Numbered from the stretch's first letter, positions 54,610 to 64,000 are shown. The stretch is 64,000 nucleotides of DNA from Amphritea balenae (GCF_003858655.1 NZ_RQXV01000001.1:372001-436000), one strand, 5' to 3'. Program-made: numbers and translations. Notes: generated by a model from the sequence alone, not told the origin.

Positions 54610-55794
54610 ATGAGTAAACGAGAAGTAGTAGTACTAAGCGGTGTGCGCACTGCAATTGGTGGTTTTGGTGGCAGCCTCAAATCAAAGACACCCAGCGAAC
54701 TGGCCAGCCTTTGTGTCAGCGAAGCAGTACAACGTTCAGGCGCTGAACCTGCAGATTTCGGTCACAGTGTATTTGGCAATGTAATCCACACCGAGCGTCG
54801 TGATATGTACCTTAGCCGCGTCGCTGCCGTTAACGGCGGTCTGCCGGTAGAGACCCCAGCGGTTACCGTTAACCGTCTCTGCGGTAGTGGTTTACAGGCA
54901 ATTATTACCGCCACACAGCAGATTGAGCTGGGCGTTTGTGATGCGGCAGTAGCCGGAGGCTCTGAAGTAATGAGTCAATCCCAGTACTGGATGCCCAGTG
55001 CACGCTTTGGTCAACGCATGGGGGATGCTGCCATCGTTGATGCGATGGTAGGTGCGCTGACCTGCCCGTTCGACAACACACACATGGGTATCACCGCTGA
55101 AAATATCGCCGAAAAATGGCAGATCAGCCGTGAAGATCAGGACGCTCTGGCAGTACTGAGCCATAACAACGCTGAACGAGCCATTATTGAAGGGCGCTTT
55201 AAAGAGCAGATCGTTCCCGTAGAACTCAAGTCACGTAAAGGTGTAACGGTTTTCGATACCGATGAACACCTACGCTATAACTGTAAAACCGAGGATATGT
55301 CTAAACTGCGCCCGGCCTTCAAAAAGGATGGTTCGGTCACAGCAGGTAACGCTTCGGGCCTGAACGATGCAGCCGCCGCTGTGACGCTGATGGCCGCTGA
55401 AACAGCTCAAGCCAAAGGATTAAAGCCTATGGCCAGATTAGTAGACTATAGCTTTGCCGGTGTCGAACCCAAATACATGGGTATTGGTCCGGTACCCGCG
55501 GTGCGTAAACTCCTGGCAGATAACGAATTAAGCATTGGGGATATCGATGTCTGGGAGGTCAATGAGGCCTTTGCTGCACAGGCTCTGGCTGTTTGCCAGG
55601 ATCTGGAACTACCCCAGGATAAGGTTAATATCAACGGTAGCGGTATCTCTTTGGGCCACCCTATCGGCGCCACTGGCGCTATTATCACTGTTAAAGCACT
55701 GCACGAACTGCAACGCAGCAACAGCCGCTACGCCGTAGTAACAATGTGTATCGGCGGTGGTCAGGGTATCGCTGCCCTGTTTGAACGCATTTGA
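54610..55794 (+). CDS. Acetyl-CoA acetyltransferase (thiolase)
   Basis: A 394-residue thiolase that joins or splits acetyl-CoA units. The active-site Cys is in VNRLCGSGLQA (about residue 89), the His in GHPIGATGA (about 350) and the second Cys in CIGGGQG (about 380). Size and sequence fit the biosynthetic/AtoB-PhaA group. It has its own terminator and no acetoacetyl-CoA reductase nearby, so pathway use (polyhydroxyalkanoate or short-chain fatty acid) is open. Confidence 0.93.
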   Translation: MSKREVVVLSGVRTAIGGFGGSLKSKTPSELASLCVSEAVQRSGAEPADFGHSVFGNVIHTERRDMYLSRVAAVNGGLPVETPAVTVNRLCGSGLQAIITATQQIELGVCDAAVAGGSEVMSQSQYWMPSARFGQRMGDAAIVDAMVGALTCPFDNTHMGITAENIAEKWQISREDQDALAVLSHNNAERAIIEGRFKEQIVPVELKSRKGVTVFDTDEHLRYNCKTEDMSKLRPAFKKDGSVTAGNASGLNDAAAAVTLMAAETAQAKGLKPMARLVDYSFAGVEPKYMGIGPVPAVRKLLADNELSIGDIDVWEVNEAFAAQALAVCQDLELPQDKVNINGSGISLGHPIGATGAIITVKALHELQRSNSRYAVVTMCIGGGQGIAALFERI

Positions 55795-55879
55795 GCTAAA
55801 AGCGGCTTTAACTAGTGAGTTCTTAAACAGGAGCCCTCTTAGCTAGACGCCAGTTGAGTTTAAACATAGCTTATCAAAG

Positions 55880-55912
55880 CCCGCTATCTGGCTGTTAGCG
55901 GGTTTTCTTTTG
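55880..55912 (+). terminator. Thiolase gene terminator
   Basis: CCCGCTA, nine bases, TAGCGGG followed by TTTTCTTTT, about 85 bases after the stop. Confidence 0.8.
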
Positions 55913-56057
55913 TTTAACGCTGCCCATTTTGATACCCCATCCGACAAAGCAGTTTTTCCTCTGAAACTCTACCAGCTATTATTCATGTAGTTTTTAGCTG
56001 ACGCTATACTCAGCGATATAAGTAACTCCCGAAGCAGCTTCAGACACAGGACGGTCC

Positions 56058-59000
56058 ATGTTTCCACTCTATCTGTATTTTTCTGATCAGCAGGTTAAAT
56101 GGTCTGCAACCCAATTGTGGAACAATATTCCGGCCTATTACTGTATTGATGAACAGGAGCTGATCCCCCAACTGTTAGAGTTAAATAAGACCACTAACAA
56201 CAGACTTCAAAAACAAGCACAGGGCTGGATCAAAGCTATTCGTAGCGATCAGGATCAACAACATTATCTGGATCAGTTTCTGAAAACCTTCAGTCTTGAA
56301 ACAGAAGAAGGAGTGGTTCTGATGTCTTTGGCGGAGACACTACTCAGAATTCCCGATCAGAAAACAGCCGATGCACTGATAGAAGATAAACTGACCTCAG
56401 CACAGTGGCAGTTGTATATGGATGCCAACCACTCTGTACTATTGAATTCTACGGTATGGGGGCTCGCCATAAGTCAGCATCTGATCTCATCAGAAAGTAG
56501 CCCTGACAATATCTTTAGTCAGTTGCTGAATCGAATCAGTCGCCCGGTTATTCGCAAAGCACTTCAACAAGCAATGAAATATCTGGGTGAACGTTTTGTG
56601 TTTGCGCCGACCATTGCACAGGGAGTACAGCGCATCCATGATCTGGGTGCCAACCAGACTTGTTCCTTTGACATGTTGGGTGAAGCCGCCGTTACCAATC
56701 TGGACGCTAAAAGATATTTCAGCGCTTATCTGGAAGCAATAGAAACGGTCGCCAATACGGACTATATTGATCGCCCTGCCCCCTCAGTTTCAATTAAGCT
56801 ATCCGCCCTCTGCCCACGACTTGAACCTCTTAAAGATGATCAGGCGGTAGATACTGTTGTCGAACGGATGTTACATCTGGTGCTGGTCGCCCGGAATCAC
56901 AATGTACAAATAACCATCGATGCAGAAGAGTCTGGCCGTCAGGAGCTGATGCTTCAAATTTTTTCAGCGCTGTATCATAACGAGATTTGCAAAGACTGGG
57001 GTGGGCTTGGTATAGCCGTGCAGGCCTATTCTAAACGAGCGCTCCCCATATTGGGCTGGCTTAGTTTTATTGCCGACCAGCAACAGACGCCGATTCCCGT
57101 TCGCCTGGTAAAAGGGGCATATTGGGATACCGAGATCAAACTGGCACAGCAGGCAGGCCTGCCAGACTATCCGGTTTATACTCAAAAACAAGCGACAGAT
57201 CTATCTTATCAGGTCTGCGTTCAATATCTTTTAGGTGATAACTGCGCGCTGCTGCAGCCACAGTTCGCCAGCCATAATGCCACTACTATATGTCACATAC
57301 TAAGTCATGCATCTGACAGCAGTAAGAAACTGGAGTTTCAGCGTCTTCACGGCATGGGAGAGGCGATATACAGTCAAATTCTGGCACAACAACCAGACAT
57401 GATTTTACGTATCTATTCCCCCATAGGCCCCCACCAGCAGTTACTCCCCTATCTGGTGCGCAGGCTGCTGGAAAATGGTGCTAACAGTTCATTTGTATTA
57501 CAACAGTTTGATCCTGAAGTCAGTGTCGGCCAGCTTACCCAAACGCCAGAGCACTACTTGAATGAGACTCAACAGTTCCGAAACTCAGCCCTGCCACTAC
57601 CCGGTGACCTGTTTCAACCGATCAGAGAAAACTCATCAGGTGTGATTCTGGAATCATCCGTACAAAGACAGACACTGCGGGATAAAATACAAAGCTTTGA
57701 GCACCATCAATGGCATGCTTACAGCCTGATTAACGGTGACAAGCACCCGGTCCCAGACCCCGTCATGACCTGCTCTCCCTATGACCTGACCCAGATAACA
57801 GGTCAACTTCATCCCGCTGGAGAAGATCAGGTACGGGAGGCTTACAGCGTAACCCGGGCAGGCTTCCTACACTGGAATAATCAAACAGTAACCGAGCGCG
57901 CAACGGTTATTAAACGCTTTGCCAGGCTCATAGAACAACATAAAGAAGAGCTGATAGCACTCTGTATACGGGAAGCAGGCAAGAGCCTTAAAGATGCCAT
58001 TGGGGAAATACGTGAAGCCGTTGATTTCTGCTATTACTATGCCGCTCAGGCAACCAAAAACCTGACCGAGCAACTGATGCCCTCGGTCACCGGCGAACAG
58101 AATATCCTTAGCTATGAAGGCCGTGGCATTTTCATCTGTATCAGCCCCTGGAATTTTCCACTGGCAATCTGGTGTGGTCAAATCGTTGCGGCACTGCTGG
58201 CTGGTAATTCAGTGATTTCCAAGCCTGCCAGCTCAACATCACTGATTGCGTTCCGCGCAACCGAACTGCTATTTGAAGCTGGATTACCCCAAGATGCTCT
58301 TGCACTGTTACCCGGCAACAGTCAGGACATAGGCCACTTACTCACCAGCGACTTCCGGCTTGCCGGCATCGCTTTCACCGGTTCTACTCAGGCTGCTACA
58401 GAAATTTCCCGACAGCTGACACAACGGGAAGGGGCTCCTATTGTTCCCTTTATAGCGGAAACCGGGGGCCAGAACGCCATGATTGTGGATAGCACAGCAC
58501 TGCCTGAGCAAGTGATTCGGGATGTGATTGAATCCGCCTTCAATAGCGCCGGGCAACGCTGCTCAGCACTGCGGGTGCTTTACCTTCAGGAAGACACCGC
58601 AGATCAGATAGAAGCGATGCTCATTGGCGCCATCAATACATTAAAGGTTGGTAATCCGGGTCAGCTGGATACCGATATCGGCCCGGTGATTAATAATCAT
58701 GCCCTACAGGCGCTACATGGCCATATAGAGCATAGCCGGGCGCTGGGCCGATTGATATATGAAGCGCCGCTTAGCGAGGAGCATGATGCCGGCTACTTTG
58801 TAGCCCCCACCCTCATTCGCCTGCATACAATAGATGAGCTGAGTGATGAACACTTCGGCCCCATCTTACATATCATTCGTTATCAGGCTGACAATCTGGA
58901 CCGTATTCTGGAAGAGATTAATCGTACGGGTTACGGGCTAACACTGGGAATTCACTCGAGAAACAACACCACCATCGAGTATATTTCAAAGCAAGCAAGG

Positions 59001-59207
59001 GTCGGTAACATCTATATAAACCGAAATCAGATCGGCGCGATTGTCAGTTCACAGCCTTTTGGTGGTATGGGCCTGTCAGGCACCGGACCGAAAGCTGGCG
59101 GGCCAAACTATTTAACCAGCTTTGTACTGGAAAAAACCTGTTCAACGAATACGACGGCCAGTGGCGGAAATCAACAGCTGCTGAATCAAAGCTATATGAG
59201 AGAATAA
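56058..59207 (+). CDS. putA: Bifunctional proline dehydrogenase / P5C dehydrogenase
   Basis: A 1049-residue membrane-associated enzyme that oxidises proline to glutamate. The N-terminal part has the proline dehydrogenase barrel (LGEAAVTNLDAKRY, SIKLSALCPRLEP, IDAEESGRQ, RLVKGAYWDTEI). The C-terminal aldehyde dehydrogenase has CISPWNFPLAIW, FTGSTQAATEI, the Glu in AETGGQNAMIVDS and the catalytic Cys in SAGQRCSALR. It lacks the N-terminal ribbon-helix-helix domain and the extra C-terminal domain of E. coli PutA, so it is a shorter type without DNA-binding repressor function. No putP is in the window. Confidence 0.96.
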   Translation: MFPLYLYFSDQQVKWSATQLWNNIPAYYCIDEQELIPQLLELNKTTNNRLQKQAQGWIKAIRSDQDQQHYLDQFLKTFSLETEEGVVLMSLAETLLRIPDQKTADALIEDKLTSAQWQLYMDANHSVLLNSTVWGLAISQHLISSESSPDNIFSQLLNRISRPVIRKALQQAMKYLGERFVFAPTIAQGVQRIHDLGANQTCSFDMLGEAAVTNLDAKRYFSAYLEAIETVANTDYIDRPAPSVSIKLSALCPRLEPLKDDQAVDTVVERMLHLVLVARNHNVQITIDAEESGRQELMLQIFSALYHNEICKDWGGLGIAVQAYSKRALPILGWLSFIADQQQTPIPVRLVKGAYWDTEIKLAQQAGLPDYPVYTQKQATDLSYQVCVQYLLGDNCALLQPQFASHNATTICHILSHASDSSKKLEFQRLHGMGEAIYSQILAQQPDMILRIYSPIGPHQQLLPYLVRRLLENGANSSFVLQQFDPEVSVGQLTQTPEHYLNETQQFRNSALPLPGDLFQPIRENSSGVILESSVQRQTLRDKIQSFEHHQWHAYSLINGDKHPVPDPVMTCSPYDLTQITGQLHPAGEDQVREAYSVTRAGFLHWNNQTVTERATVIKRFARLIEQHKEELIALCIREAGKSLKDAIGEIREAVDFCYYYAAQATKNLTEQLMPSVTGEQNILSYEGRGIFICISPWNFPLAIWCGQIVAALLAGNSVISKPASSTSLIAFRATELLFEAGLPQDALALLPGNSQDIGHLLTSDFRLAGIAFTGSTQAATEISRQLTQREGAPIVPFIAETGGQNAMIVDSTALPEQVIRDVIESAFNSAGQRCSALRVLYLQEDTADQIEAMLIGAINTLKVGNPGQLDTDIGPVINNHALQALHGHIEHSRALGRLIYEAPLSEEHDAGYFVAPTLIRLHTIDELSDEHFGPILHIIRYQADNLDRILEEINRTGYGLTLGIHSRNNTTIEYISKQARVGNIYINRNQIGAIVSSQPFGGMGLSGTGPKAGGPNYLTSFVLEKTCSTNTTASGGNQQLLNQSYMRE

Positions 59208-59256
59208 GCACTGACCTGAACTCAGGCCAGTGCGGTTGGAAAGCCGGCCTGGAGGA

Positions 59257-60639
59257 TCAGGCGGGTTCTGCCTCCACAAGGCGATAACAGGGCTGATACT
59301 CCTGGTAATTAATCTTCATTCTGCGTTGCTCTACAAATGAGCTCAGCAACTCATCCAGTGCTTCAACCATCTCAGGTTCACCACTGAGTTCAAAGGGGCC
59401 ATGCTCCTCAATCGCCCGGATACCCGGCTCTTTAACATTACCGGCAACAATACCAGATAACGCCTGACGCAAGGCAGCAGCCAGTAAATAGTCGGGCTGA
59501 TCATGACTCAGATTCAAACCTGCCATATTTTCATGGGTAGGCTCAAATGGTTGTTGAAACTCTGAAGGAATATGCAATTGCCAGTTAAAATGAAATGACT
59601 CACTGGTTGCTTTACGGTAGTCCGTTACCCGGTCCAGGCCCGCTTTCATTTTCACTGCCACATCATATGGGTCATTAACCACTATGTCATAAAGCTTAGT
59701 TGCCTCATCACCCAGCGTCGCCCGGATAAAACGATCTACCGTGGCAAAATACTCATCACTTCCAGCAGGACCGGTAAAGATCAGTGGAAATGGCATACTG
59801 TGGTTTTTTTCGTGCAACAGAACCCCCAGAATATAAAGAATCTCTTCTGCGGTGCCTGCGCCACCGGGAAACACGATAACCCCGTGACCTAACCGGACAA
59901 AGGCTTCAAGCCGCTTCTCAATATCTGGCATGATAATCAGTTCATTGACGATAGGGTTCGGTGATTCCGCAGCAATAATACCTGGCTCCGAAATCCCAAC
60001 ATAACGGGCATCTCCAATACGTTGTTTAGCATGGGCGATGGTGGCCCCTTTCATCGGTCCTTTCATTGCACCGGGACCGCATCCGGTACAAACCCCGTTA
60101 CCCCTCAAGCCCAGCTCATATCCAACCTGCTTGGTATAAATATACTCTTCTCTACCGATGGAGTGTCCCCCCCAACAAACCACCAGATTTGGCTTGATAT
60201 GCGGTTCGATCGCTTTAGCATGGCGTAAGATATGGAATACCATATTGGTAATCTGTTCCGCCTCTTCGAGGCCATCGCAACATTTATCCAGCTCATCACC
60301 CACATAAAGCAGGTCACGCACAACGGAGAACAGATGCTCCCTGATACCCTGAATAATTTCACCATCAACAAAAGCGCTGGCGGGTGCATTTGCCAGTTCG
60401 AGCTGTACCCCTCTGTGTTTCTGGGTTACCTGAATATCAAAATCTTTGTATTTAGCCAGTACCTGTTTAGTACTATCCAATTCACTACCACAGTTCAGCA
60501 CCGCAAGTGAGCACTGTCTGAACAGGCGAAATAGTCCCGCCTGGTTGCGATCCTGAAGCTTAGCTACCTCATAAGGTGACAAGGTATCCAGACTATCCAA
60601 CGGCGTAATATTTGCCGTTACAAATTGTTCTGTCATCAT
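59257..60639 (-). CDS. ppnN: Nucleotide 5'-monophosphate nucleosidase PpnN
   Basis: A 460-residue LOG-family enzyme (YgdH/PpnN) that splits purine and pyrimidine monophosphates to base and ribose 5-phosphate. The LOG motif is in VIVFPGGAGTAEEILY, with GCGPGAMKGPMKGA before it; N- and C-terminal extensions match the PpnN type, which is regulated by (p)ppGpp in E. coli. Start ATG is first of two adjacent ATGs. The upstream gap to cobB is AT-rich and promoter-like. Confidence 0.95.
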   Translation of the reverse strand: MMTEQFVTANITPLDSLDTLSPYEVAKLQDRNQAGLFRLFRQCSLAVLNCGSELDSTKQVLAKYKDFDIQVTQKHRGVQLELANAPASAFVDGEIIQGIREHLFSVVRDLLYVGDELDKCCDGLEEAEQITNMVFHILRHAKAIEPHIKPNLVVCWGGHSIGREEYIYTKQVGYELGLRGNGVCTGCGPGAMKGPMKGATIAHAKQRIGDARYVGISEPGIIAAESPNPIVNELIIMPDIEKRLEAFVRLGHGVIVFPGGAGTAEEILYILGVLLHEKNHSMPFPLIFTGPAGSDEYFATVDRFIRATLGDEATKLYDIVVNDPYDVAVKMKAGLDRVTDYRKATSESFHFNWQLHIPSEFQQPFEPTHENMAGLNLSHDQPDYLLAAALRQALSGIVAGNVKEPGIRAIEEHGPFELSGEPEMVEALDELLSSFVEQRRMKINYQEYQPCYRLVEAEPA

Positions 60640-60804
60640 AATTTTGCCCCTCTAAAAAAACATTCTGAAGAAAAAATATTGACTACAAACAGGGCTTACA
60701 TAAGTAAATTATTCTAATTTTGACCTACTAAACTTATGTAAAGTTCAGCTATCACTATAGTTAAATAAACTACGATTCTCCACTAACCTATTGAAAAACA
60801 AGAA

Positions 60805-61512
60805 TTAGAATGCAAGTAAACTTTTTACAAATGCCGGTACTTCCTCACTGGCAGAACCATAAAGATGCCGATCAAAAGCTGACTGTTTCTTCGAAGGTTC
60901 CAGATTAATCTCTACCGTCTCAGCACCCACACTGTTGGCAATTTCAACAAAGCCCGCCGCCGGATACACATGGCCAGATGTCCCAATCGATAGAAACAGA
61001 TCGCAATTTTCTAACGCATCGTATATCAGCTCCATCTGCATCGGCATTTCACCAAACCATACAATATCCGGTCTGAGTGTTCCGGTTTTGTTACAGCAGA
61101 CACAATTTGCATCAGGTAACACATGATTATGCACTTTAAACACTTGTCCCGAGGTCGTGCAACGCAGATTAAGCAACTCTCCGTGCATATGAATCAGGTT
61201 CTGGCTGCCGGCACGTTCATGCAGGTTATCAATATTTTGTGTCACTAATAACAATTCACCGGAAAACTGTTGTTCTAACTGTGCCAAAGCCTGATGAGCA
61301 GCATTAGGCTGAATATCAGGCTGCAATAGCTGTTCACGCCGCTGATTATAAAAGCGCTGTACCAGTTCAGGATCTCGCTCAAATGCTTCAGGTGTAGCGA
61401 CATCTTCAATTCTATGTTCTTCCCACAACCCATCGGCTGCACGAAAAGTTCTGATACCCGATTCAGCTGATATTCCAGCACCGGTAAGAATAACAATATT
61501 GTGATACTGCAT
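60805..61512 (-). CDS. cobB: NAD-dependent protein deacylase (sirtuin)
   Basis: A 235-residue sirtuin. NAD site [14 protein letters not shown], catalytic His in [20 protein letters not shown], and four zinc cysteines (LRCTTSG is one, CVCCNKTG holds the rest but the spacing is unusual). The FYNQRR segment gives the Tyr-x-x-Arg pair of class III sirtuins that remove succinyl and malonyl groups as well as acetyl. The ATG at 61,512 is preferred over a TTG five codons upstream. Confidence 0.94.
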   Translation of the reverse strand: MQYHNIVILTGAGISAESGIRTFRAADGLWEEHRIEDVATPEAFERDPELVQRFYNQRREQLLQPDIQPNAAHQALAQLEQQFSGELLLVTQNIDNLHERAGSQNLIHMHGELLNLRCTTSGQVFKVHNHVLPDANCVCCNKTGTLRPDIVWFGEMPMQMELIYDALENCDLFLSIGTSGHVYPAAGFVEIANSVGAETVEINLEPSKKQSAFDRHLYGSASEEVPAFVKSLLAF

Positions 61513-61642
61513 AAGCCTGTTCCCCAAATCGTGGCTGATGGCTTTAATCCTACGCCAACTTCTGGTTAACTAACTATACAGACAGGAGTTTTTTCCTGGC
61601 CTGTGCAAAAAAAACTAGTCGGATCGAGAAGGAAACCACGCC

Positions 61643-63028
61643 ATGAGTGCTGATAAACTCTATATCCTCGACACTAACGTTTTACTGCATGACCCAAACT
61701 GCCTGTACGAATTCAAAGAACAGGACATATCCATCCCTATGACTGTCCTGGAAGAACTGGACAGCATTAAAGATCGGAAGCAGAACGTCGCACAAGAAGC
61801 CCGTTTTGCTATCAGAGCGATTGACCGGATTCTCAGTACCGCCACCCCCTCCCAGATATTGAAAGGCGTTCAGATTCTGGTTCCCGGAACCGATGATGAT
61901 ACCAAGCTGGGTAAGCTGAGTATTTTCCCCGATCATGAACTGACAACCCGTCAGGGCTTTCTGCCCGACGATAAGAATAACGATAATCATATTATCAACG
62001 GTGCACTGCATCTGCAGGGTAGTGACCCCCACCGTGAAATAATACTGGTTACCAAAGATATCAATATGCGCCTCAAGGCACTGGGAGCCGGGCTACAGCG
62101 GGTAGAAGACTACCGCAAAGACCAGCTGGTTTCCGATGTCGACCTGCTACCCTCAGGCCACTATCATATTGAAGGCAACTTCTGGGAAGCCGTCACTGAT
62201 GTTAAAAGCTATCAGGAAGGGCCGAATACCTACCACAGAATCAGCCCTGATCTGCTGCCCGACGCTTATCCTTGCCAATATGTTTACGATGACTCCAAGG
62301 ACTTTGCAGCCCGGGTAGTTTCCGTTGACCATGAAGAAATTGTGCTACTGGATCTGGGCTACGAAAAGCTGATGCAGCAAGACTGCTGGGGTATAACACC
62401 GATCAATATCTATCAGGCATTCGCAATGCAATCGGTTTTAGACCCTGATATTGACCTCTGTGTGCTGAATGGCGCTGCTGGCTCCGGTAAAACGCTGATA
62501 GCGCTGGCTTGTGCGCTGGAGATGGTAATTGAGTCGGGGGATTACAATAAAATTATTGTCACCCGCTCTACCCCACCGGTAGCAGAAGATATCGGTTTCT
62601 TACCCGGTACCGAAGAGGAGAAAATGACGCCGTGGCTGAGTTCTATCCACGACAACCTGGAAGCGATGCATGAAGGTGATGACCGACCTCAGAGCAGCGT
62701 GAAGTACGCTATCGAAAAAGCCAATATCCAGTTTAAATCCCTCAACTTTATCCGTGGCCGTAGTATTCAGGATGCAGTCGTGCTGATTGATGAAGCGCAG
62801 AACCTGACGCCACAACAACTGAAAACCATTCTTACCCGGTGCGGTAAAGGCAGTAAGATGATCTGCCTGGGCAACCTTGCCCAGATAGATTCCAACTACC
62901 TGACACCTTTAACATCAGGTCTGACCTATATCGTTGAGCGGTTTAAAGGTTTCGAAGGGGCTGCGAACATCCACTTCGAAGGTATATTCCGTTCTCGCCT
63001 GGCGGAATATGCAGAAGAACACCTCTGA
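61643..63028 (+). CDS. PIN domain-PhoH ATPase fusion (PhoH2-type)
   Basis: A 461-residue protein with an N-terminal PIN ribonuclease domain (YILDTNVLLHDP, VLEELDSIK, LVTKDINMRLKA; the acidic residues are kept) and a C-terminal PhoH helicase-like ATPase with Walker A NGAAGSGKTLIA (about residues 276-287) and Walker B VVLIDEAQNLT, then GKGSKMICLGNLAQID. PhoH2 proteins unwind and cut RNA. It is the chromosomal YlaK-type architecture and not a toxin-antitoxin pair here. A strong terminator follows. Confidence 0.93.
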   Translation: MSADKLYILDTNVLLHDPNCLYEFKEQDISIPMTVLEELDSIKDRKQNVAQEARFAIRAIDRILSTATPSQILKGVQILVPGTDDDTKLGKLSIFPDHELTTRQGFLPDDKNNDNHIINGALHLQGSDPHREIILVTKDINMRLKALGAGLQRVEDYRKDQLVSDVDLLPSGHYHIEGNFWEAVTDVKSYQEGPNTYHRISPDLLPDAYPCQYVYDDSKDFAARVVSVDHEEIVLLDLGYEKLMQQDCWGITPINIYQAFAMQSVLDPDIDLCVLNGAAGSGKTLIALACALEMVIESGDYNKIIVTRSTPPVAEDIGFLPGTEEEKMTPWLSSIHDNLEAMHEGDDRPQSSVKYAIEKANIQFKSLNFIRGRSIQDAVVLIDEAQNLTPQQLKTILTRCGKGSKMICLGNLAQIDSNYLTPLTSGLTYIVERFKGFEGAANIHFEGIFRSRLAEYAEEHL

Positions 63029-63045
63029 TTTATTGTGCAGCACAC

Positions 63046-63079
63046 AAAAGCCGTCATATTTGACGGCTTTTTATTTTTC
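63046..63079 (+). terminator. PhoH gene terminator
   Basis: AAAAGCCGTCA, four bases, TGACGGCTTTTTATTTTT, 17 bases after the stop. Confidence 0.9.
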
Positions 63080-63186
63080 ACAATTTAAAATCCATATTAT
63101 CAACAGCTTATAGTAAATTATCAGACAGCCTTTACTGCTGTTTATTTTTTAATCAAACTCAGTATAATGCAGTGCAGCATATGTCG

Positions 63187-63451
63187 GGGAAGGTGCGAAT
63201 AAGTCCATTATTTTCTCTGCGGGCTATAGAACGGTCAAATGCGCGAAAGATAGTGCAGTGAAATGTCTGGACCTTTTCAAACTATCTGACAAAGCAAGTG
63301 ACCGTTATAGAGCCCGCCCTCCGGGGCTTTCAGAGAGACTGAATCTCAGTGTTAACATTTTTCGACGTACAACCAGTATGTCTGTAATTGTTGCCTTGAT
63401 CTTCAACCTCTCTGAAAGCCAGAGGCGTAAGGGGCTTGTTCGCACCTTCCT
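63187..63451 (-). repeat. Dispersed structured element (MITE-like), copy 2
   Basis: Ends GGAAGGTGCGAATAAG and CTTGTTCGCACCTTCC are near-perfect inverted repeats. Internal palindromes are GGGCTATAGAACGGTCA/TGACCGTTATAGAGCCC and GGCTTTCAGAGAG/CTCTCTGAAAGCC. Read on the minus strand it aligns along its full length with 32,799-33,077. The terminal sequence is very close to that of IS5. It lies in a gene-free gap. Confidence 0.85.
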
Positions 63452-63573
63452 TAGTTCAGATAATACATTTGCTCTTCCCTATTTTTTGCCGGGCCTGCAT
63501 CTGCACCCGGCAATTCTTTTTCCTGTTTTAATAAACCTGTCCGCCGTAGCTCAAAAAAGCTAAACTTACCCTT

Positions 63574-63849
63574 ATGATTATCCGTCGCTGTTTTATCTTT
63601 ATAATCCGCATCTATCAGTATCTGGTTAGCCCTTTTCTTGGGCCAAACTGTCGATTCTATCCCACCTGTTCCGCCTACACCCTGGAAGCGATAGAAACTC
63701 ACGGCATTCTGAAAGGTAGCTGGCTTGGGATTAAGCGAATAGGTAAATGTCACCCATATAATGACGGCGGCTTTGATCCTGTCCCCCCTTGTGGTTGCCA
63801 TTCAAAATCGGACAACACTGAATCAGGCTCGGCTCATACAGATAAGTAG
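63574..63849 (+). CDS. yidD: Membrane protein insertion efficiency factor YidD
   Basis: A 91-residue protein with the family core: an N-terminal amphipathic helix ([20 protein letters not shown]), [31 protein letters not shown] and conserved cysteines. It helps YidC/Sec insertion of membrane proteins. It usually lies in rpmH-rnpA-yidD-yidC next to the origin; here it is alone between PhoH and another gene, so either it is an extra copy or the cluster was split. Confidence 0.92.
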   Translation: MIIRRCFIFIIRIYQYLVSPFLGPNCRFYPTCSAYTLEAIETHGILKGSWLGIKRIGKCHPYNDGGFDPVPPCGCHSKSDNTESGSAHTDK

Positions 63850-63953
63850 TGCTAAATACTTTTTTTTTGGCAGGCTTAAAATTGACCTCTGACTCTACTC
63901 CGTCTATAGCTTAAGTAACTGATTTAAAACACTGTCTGCTGTTAAGGATTAGG

Positions 63954-64000
63954 ATGTTCAGTTCTCTGACGGTAATACTCACAGTTACCCTGTATATGGC
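63954..64000 (+). CDS. Start of a membrane protein gene (runs off the window)
   Basis: ATG with AAGGATTAGG upstream, followed by 15 codons that read MFSSLTVILTVTLYM, a hydrophobic N-terminus. This would suit the first membrane helix of a transporter or sensor kinase, but too little is present to name it. Confidence 0.5.
   Translation, partial: MFSSLTVILTVTLYM

Larger units (their letters stand above)
63029..63573. other. Region between the PhoH gene and yidD
   Basis: 545 bases with a terminator, copy 2 of the dispersed element (63,187-63,451) and the yidD promoter region. The 101-codon frame across the element (63,258-63,563) is explained by the repeat and is not called. Confidence 0.6.

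Noticed and set aside
61643-63028. PIN-PhoH as a toxin of a PhoAT-type toxin-antitoxin pair
   Set aside because: No small antitoxin frame precedes it; the gene has a normal leader after cobB and matches the common chromosomal architecture.
63258-63563. A 101-codon frame starting MKCLDLFKLSD with a related peptide in the frame at 32,935-33,129
   Set aside because: Both frames lie inside the two copies of the structured repeat, differ by many replacement changes and run beyond the repeat into unrelated sequence. DNA-level repeat similarity explains the shared peptide.

Overview
The window looks like chromosomal DNA of a marine-type gammaproteobacterium. Protein content (DusA, TalB, HrpA, MlaA, PpnN, CobB, PutA, KpsMTED-type export, NirBD) fits an Oceanospirillales-like organism; that placement is inference from overall gene content, not from a marker gene.

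Bases 1-11,000 are a capsule-type polysaccharide locus, all on the minus strand. It has an ABC exporter (KpsD-, KpsM-, KpsT- and KpsE-like), UDP-galactopyranose mutase with a GlfT2-like galactofuranosyltransferase, a DUF707 protein, the start of a sulfotransferase-like protein, a small lipoprotein, and a separate glycosyltransferase-like gene. That last gene has a nine-G run inside its conserved His-x-Arg-x-Gly-Asp motif. A ten-C run lies in the gap before the export operon. Both suggest phase variation of a surface glycan.

Bases 11,630-26,012 are a genomic island of about 14.3 kb inserted at the 3' end of a tRNA-Ala(GGC) gene. A perfect 68-bp direct repeat bounds it, and ATGCCCCC motifs cluster at both ends (probable integrase arm sites). 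It carries a P4-type integrase, Mrr, a complete type I restriction system (HsdM, HsdS, HsdR) followed by an unknown membrane protein, AlpA, a YagK/YfjJ-like protein, a zinc-ribbon protein and small unknown genes. A HipBA toxin-antitoxin pair sits behind three operator palindromes spaced exactly 50 bp apart. The alpA gene and a neighbouring unknown gene also have palindromes at their starts.

Bases 26,190-40,200 hold gltX and then a nitrate assimilation region: NasT-type ANTAR regulator, NarK/NasA-type transporter, a PP2C phosphatase-protein kinase fusion, then nasB-nirB-nirD-nasA(C). I see three sigma-54 type -24/-12 promoters (before nasT, the transporter and the nasB operon), one very good NtrC palindrome, and intrinsic-terminator-like hairpins just before the transporter and nasB start codons. 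This fits nitrogen control by NtrC plus NasT antitermination. No NasS sensor is present here, and the NasT receiver has Glu where the phosphoacceptor Asp is expected.

Bases 40,200-64,000 are mostly ordinary chromosomal genes: dgkA, dusA, tal, mlaA, a porin, hrpA, yafJ-like, a bactofilin overlapping an M23 peptidase, an AIM24-type protein, an AEC transporter, a thiolase, putA, ppnN, cobB, a PIN-PhoH protein, an isolated yidD, and the start of a further gene at the right edge. A structured non-coding element of about 270 bp with IS5-like terminal inverted repeats occurs twice in opposite orientation (32,799-33,077 and 63,187-63,451). The first copy fills most of the leader between the sigma-54 promoter and the nasB operon.
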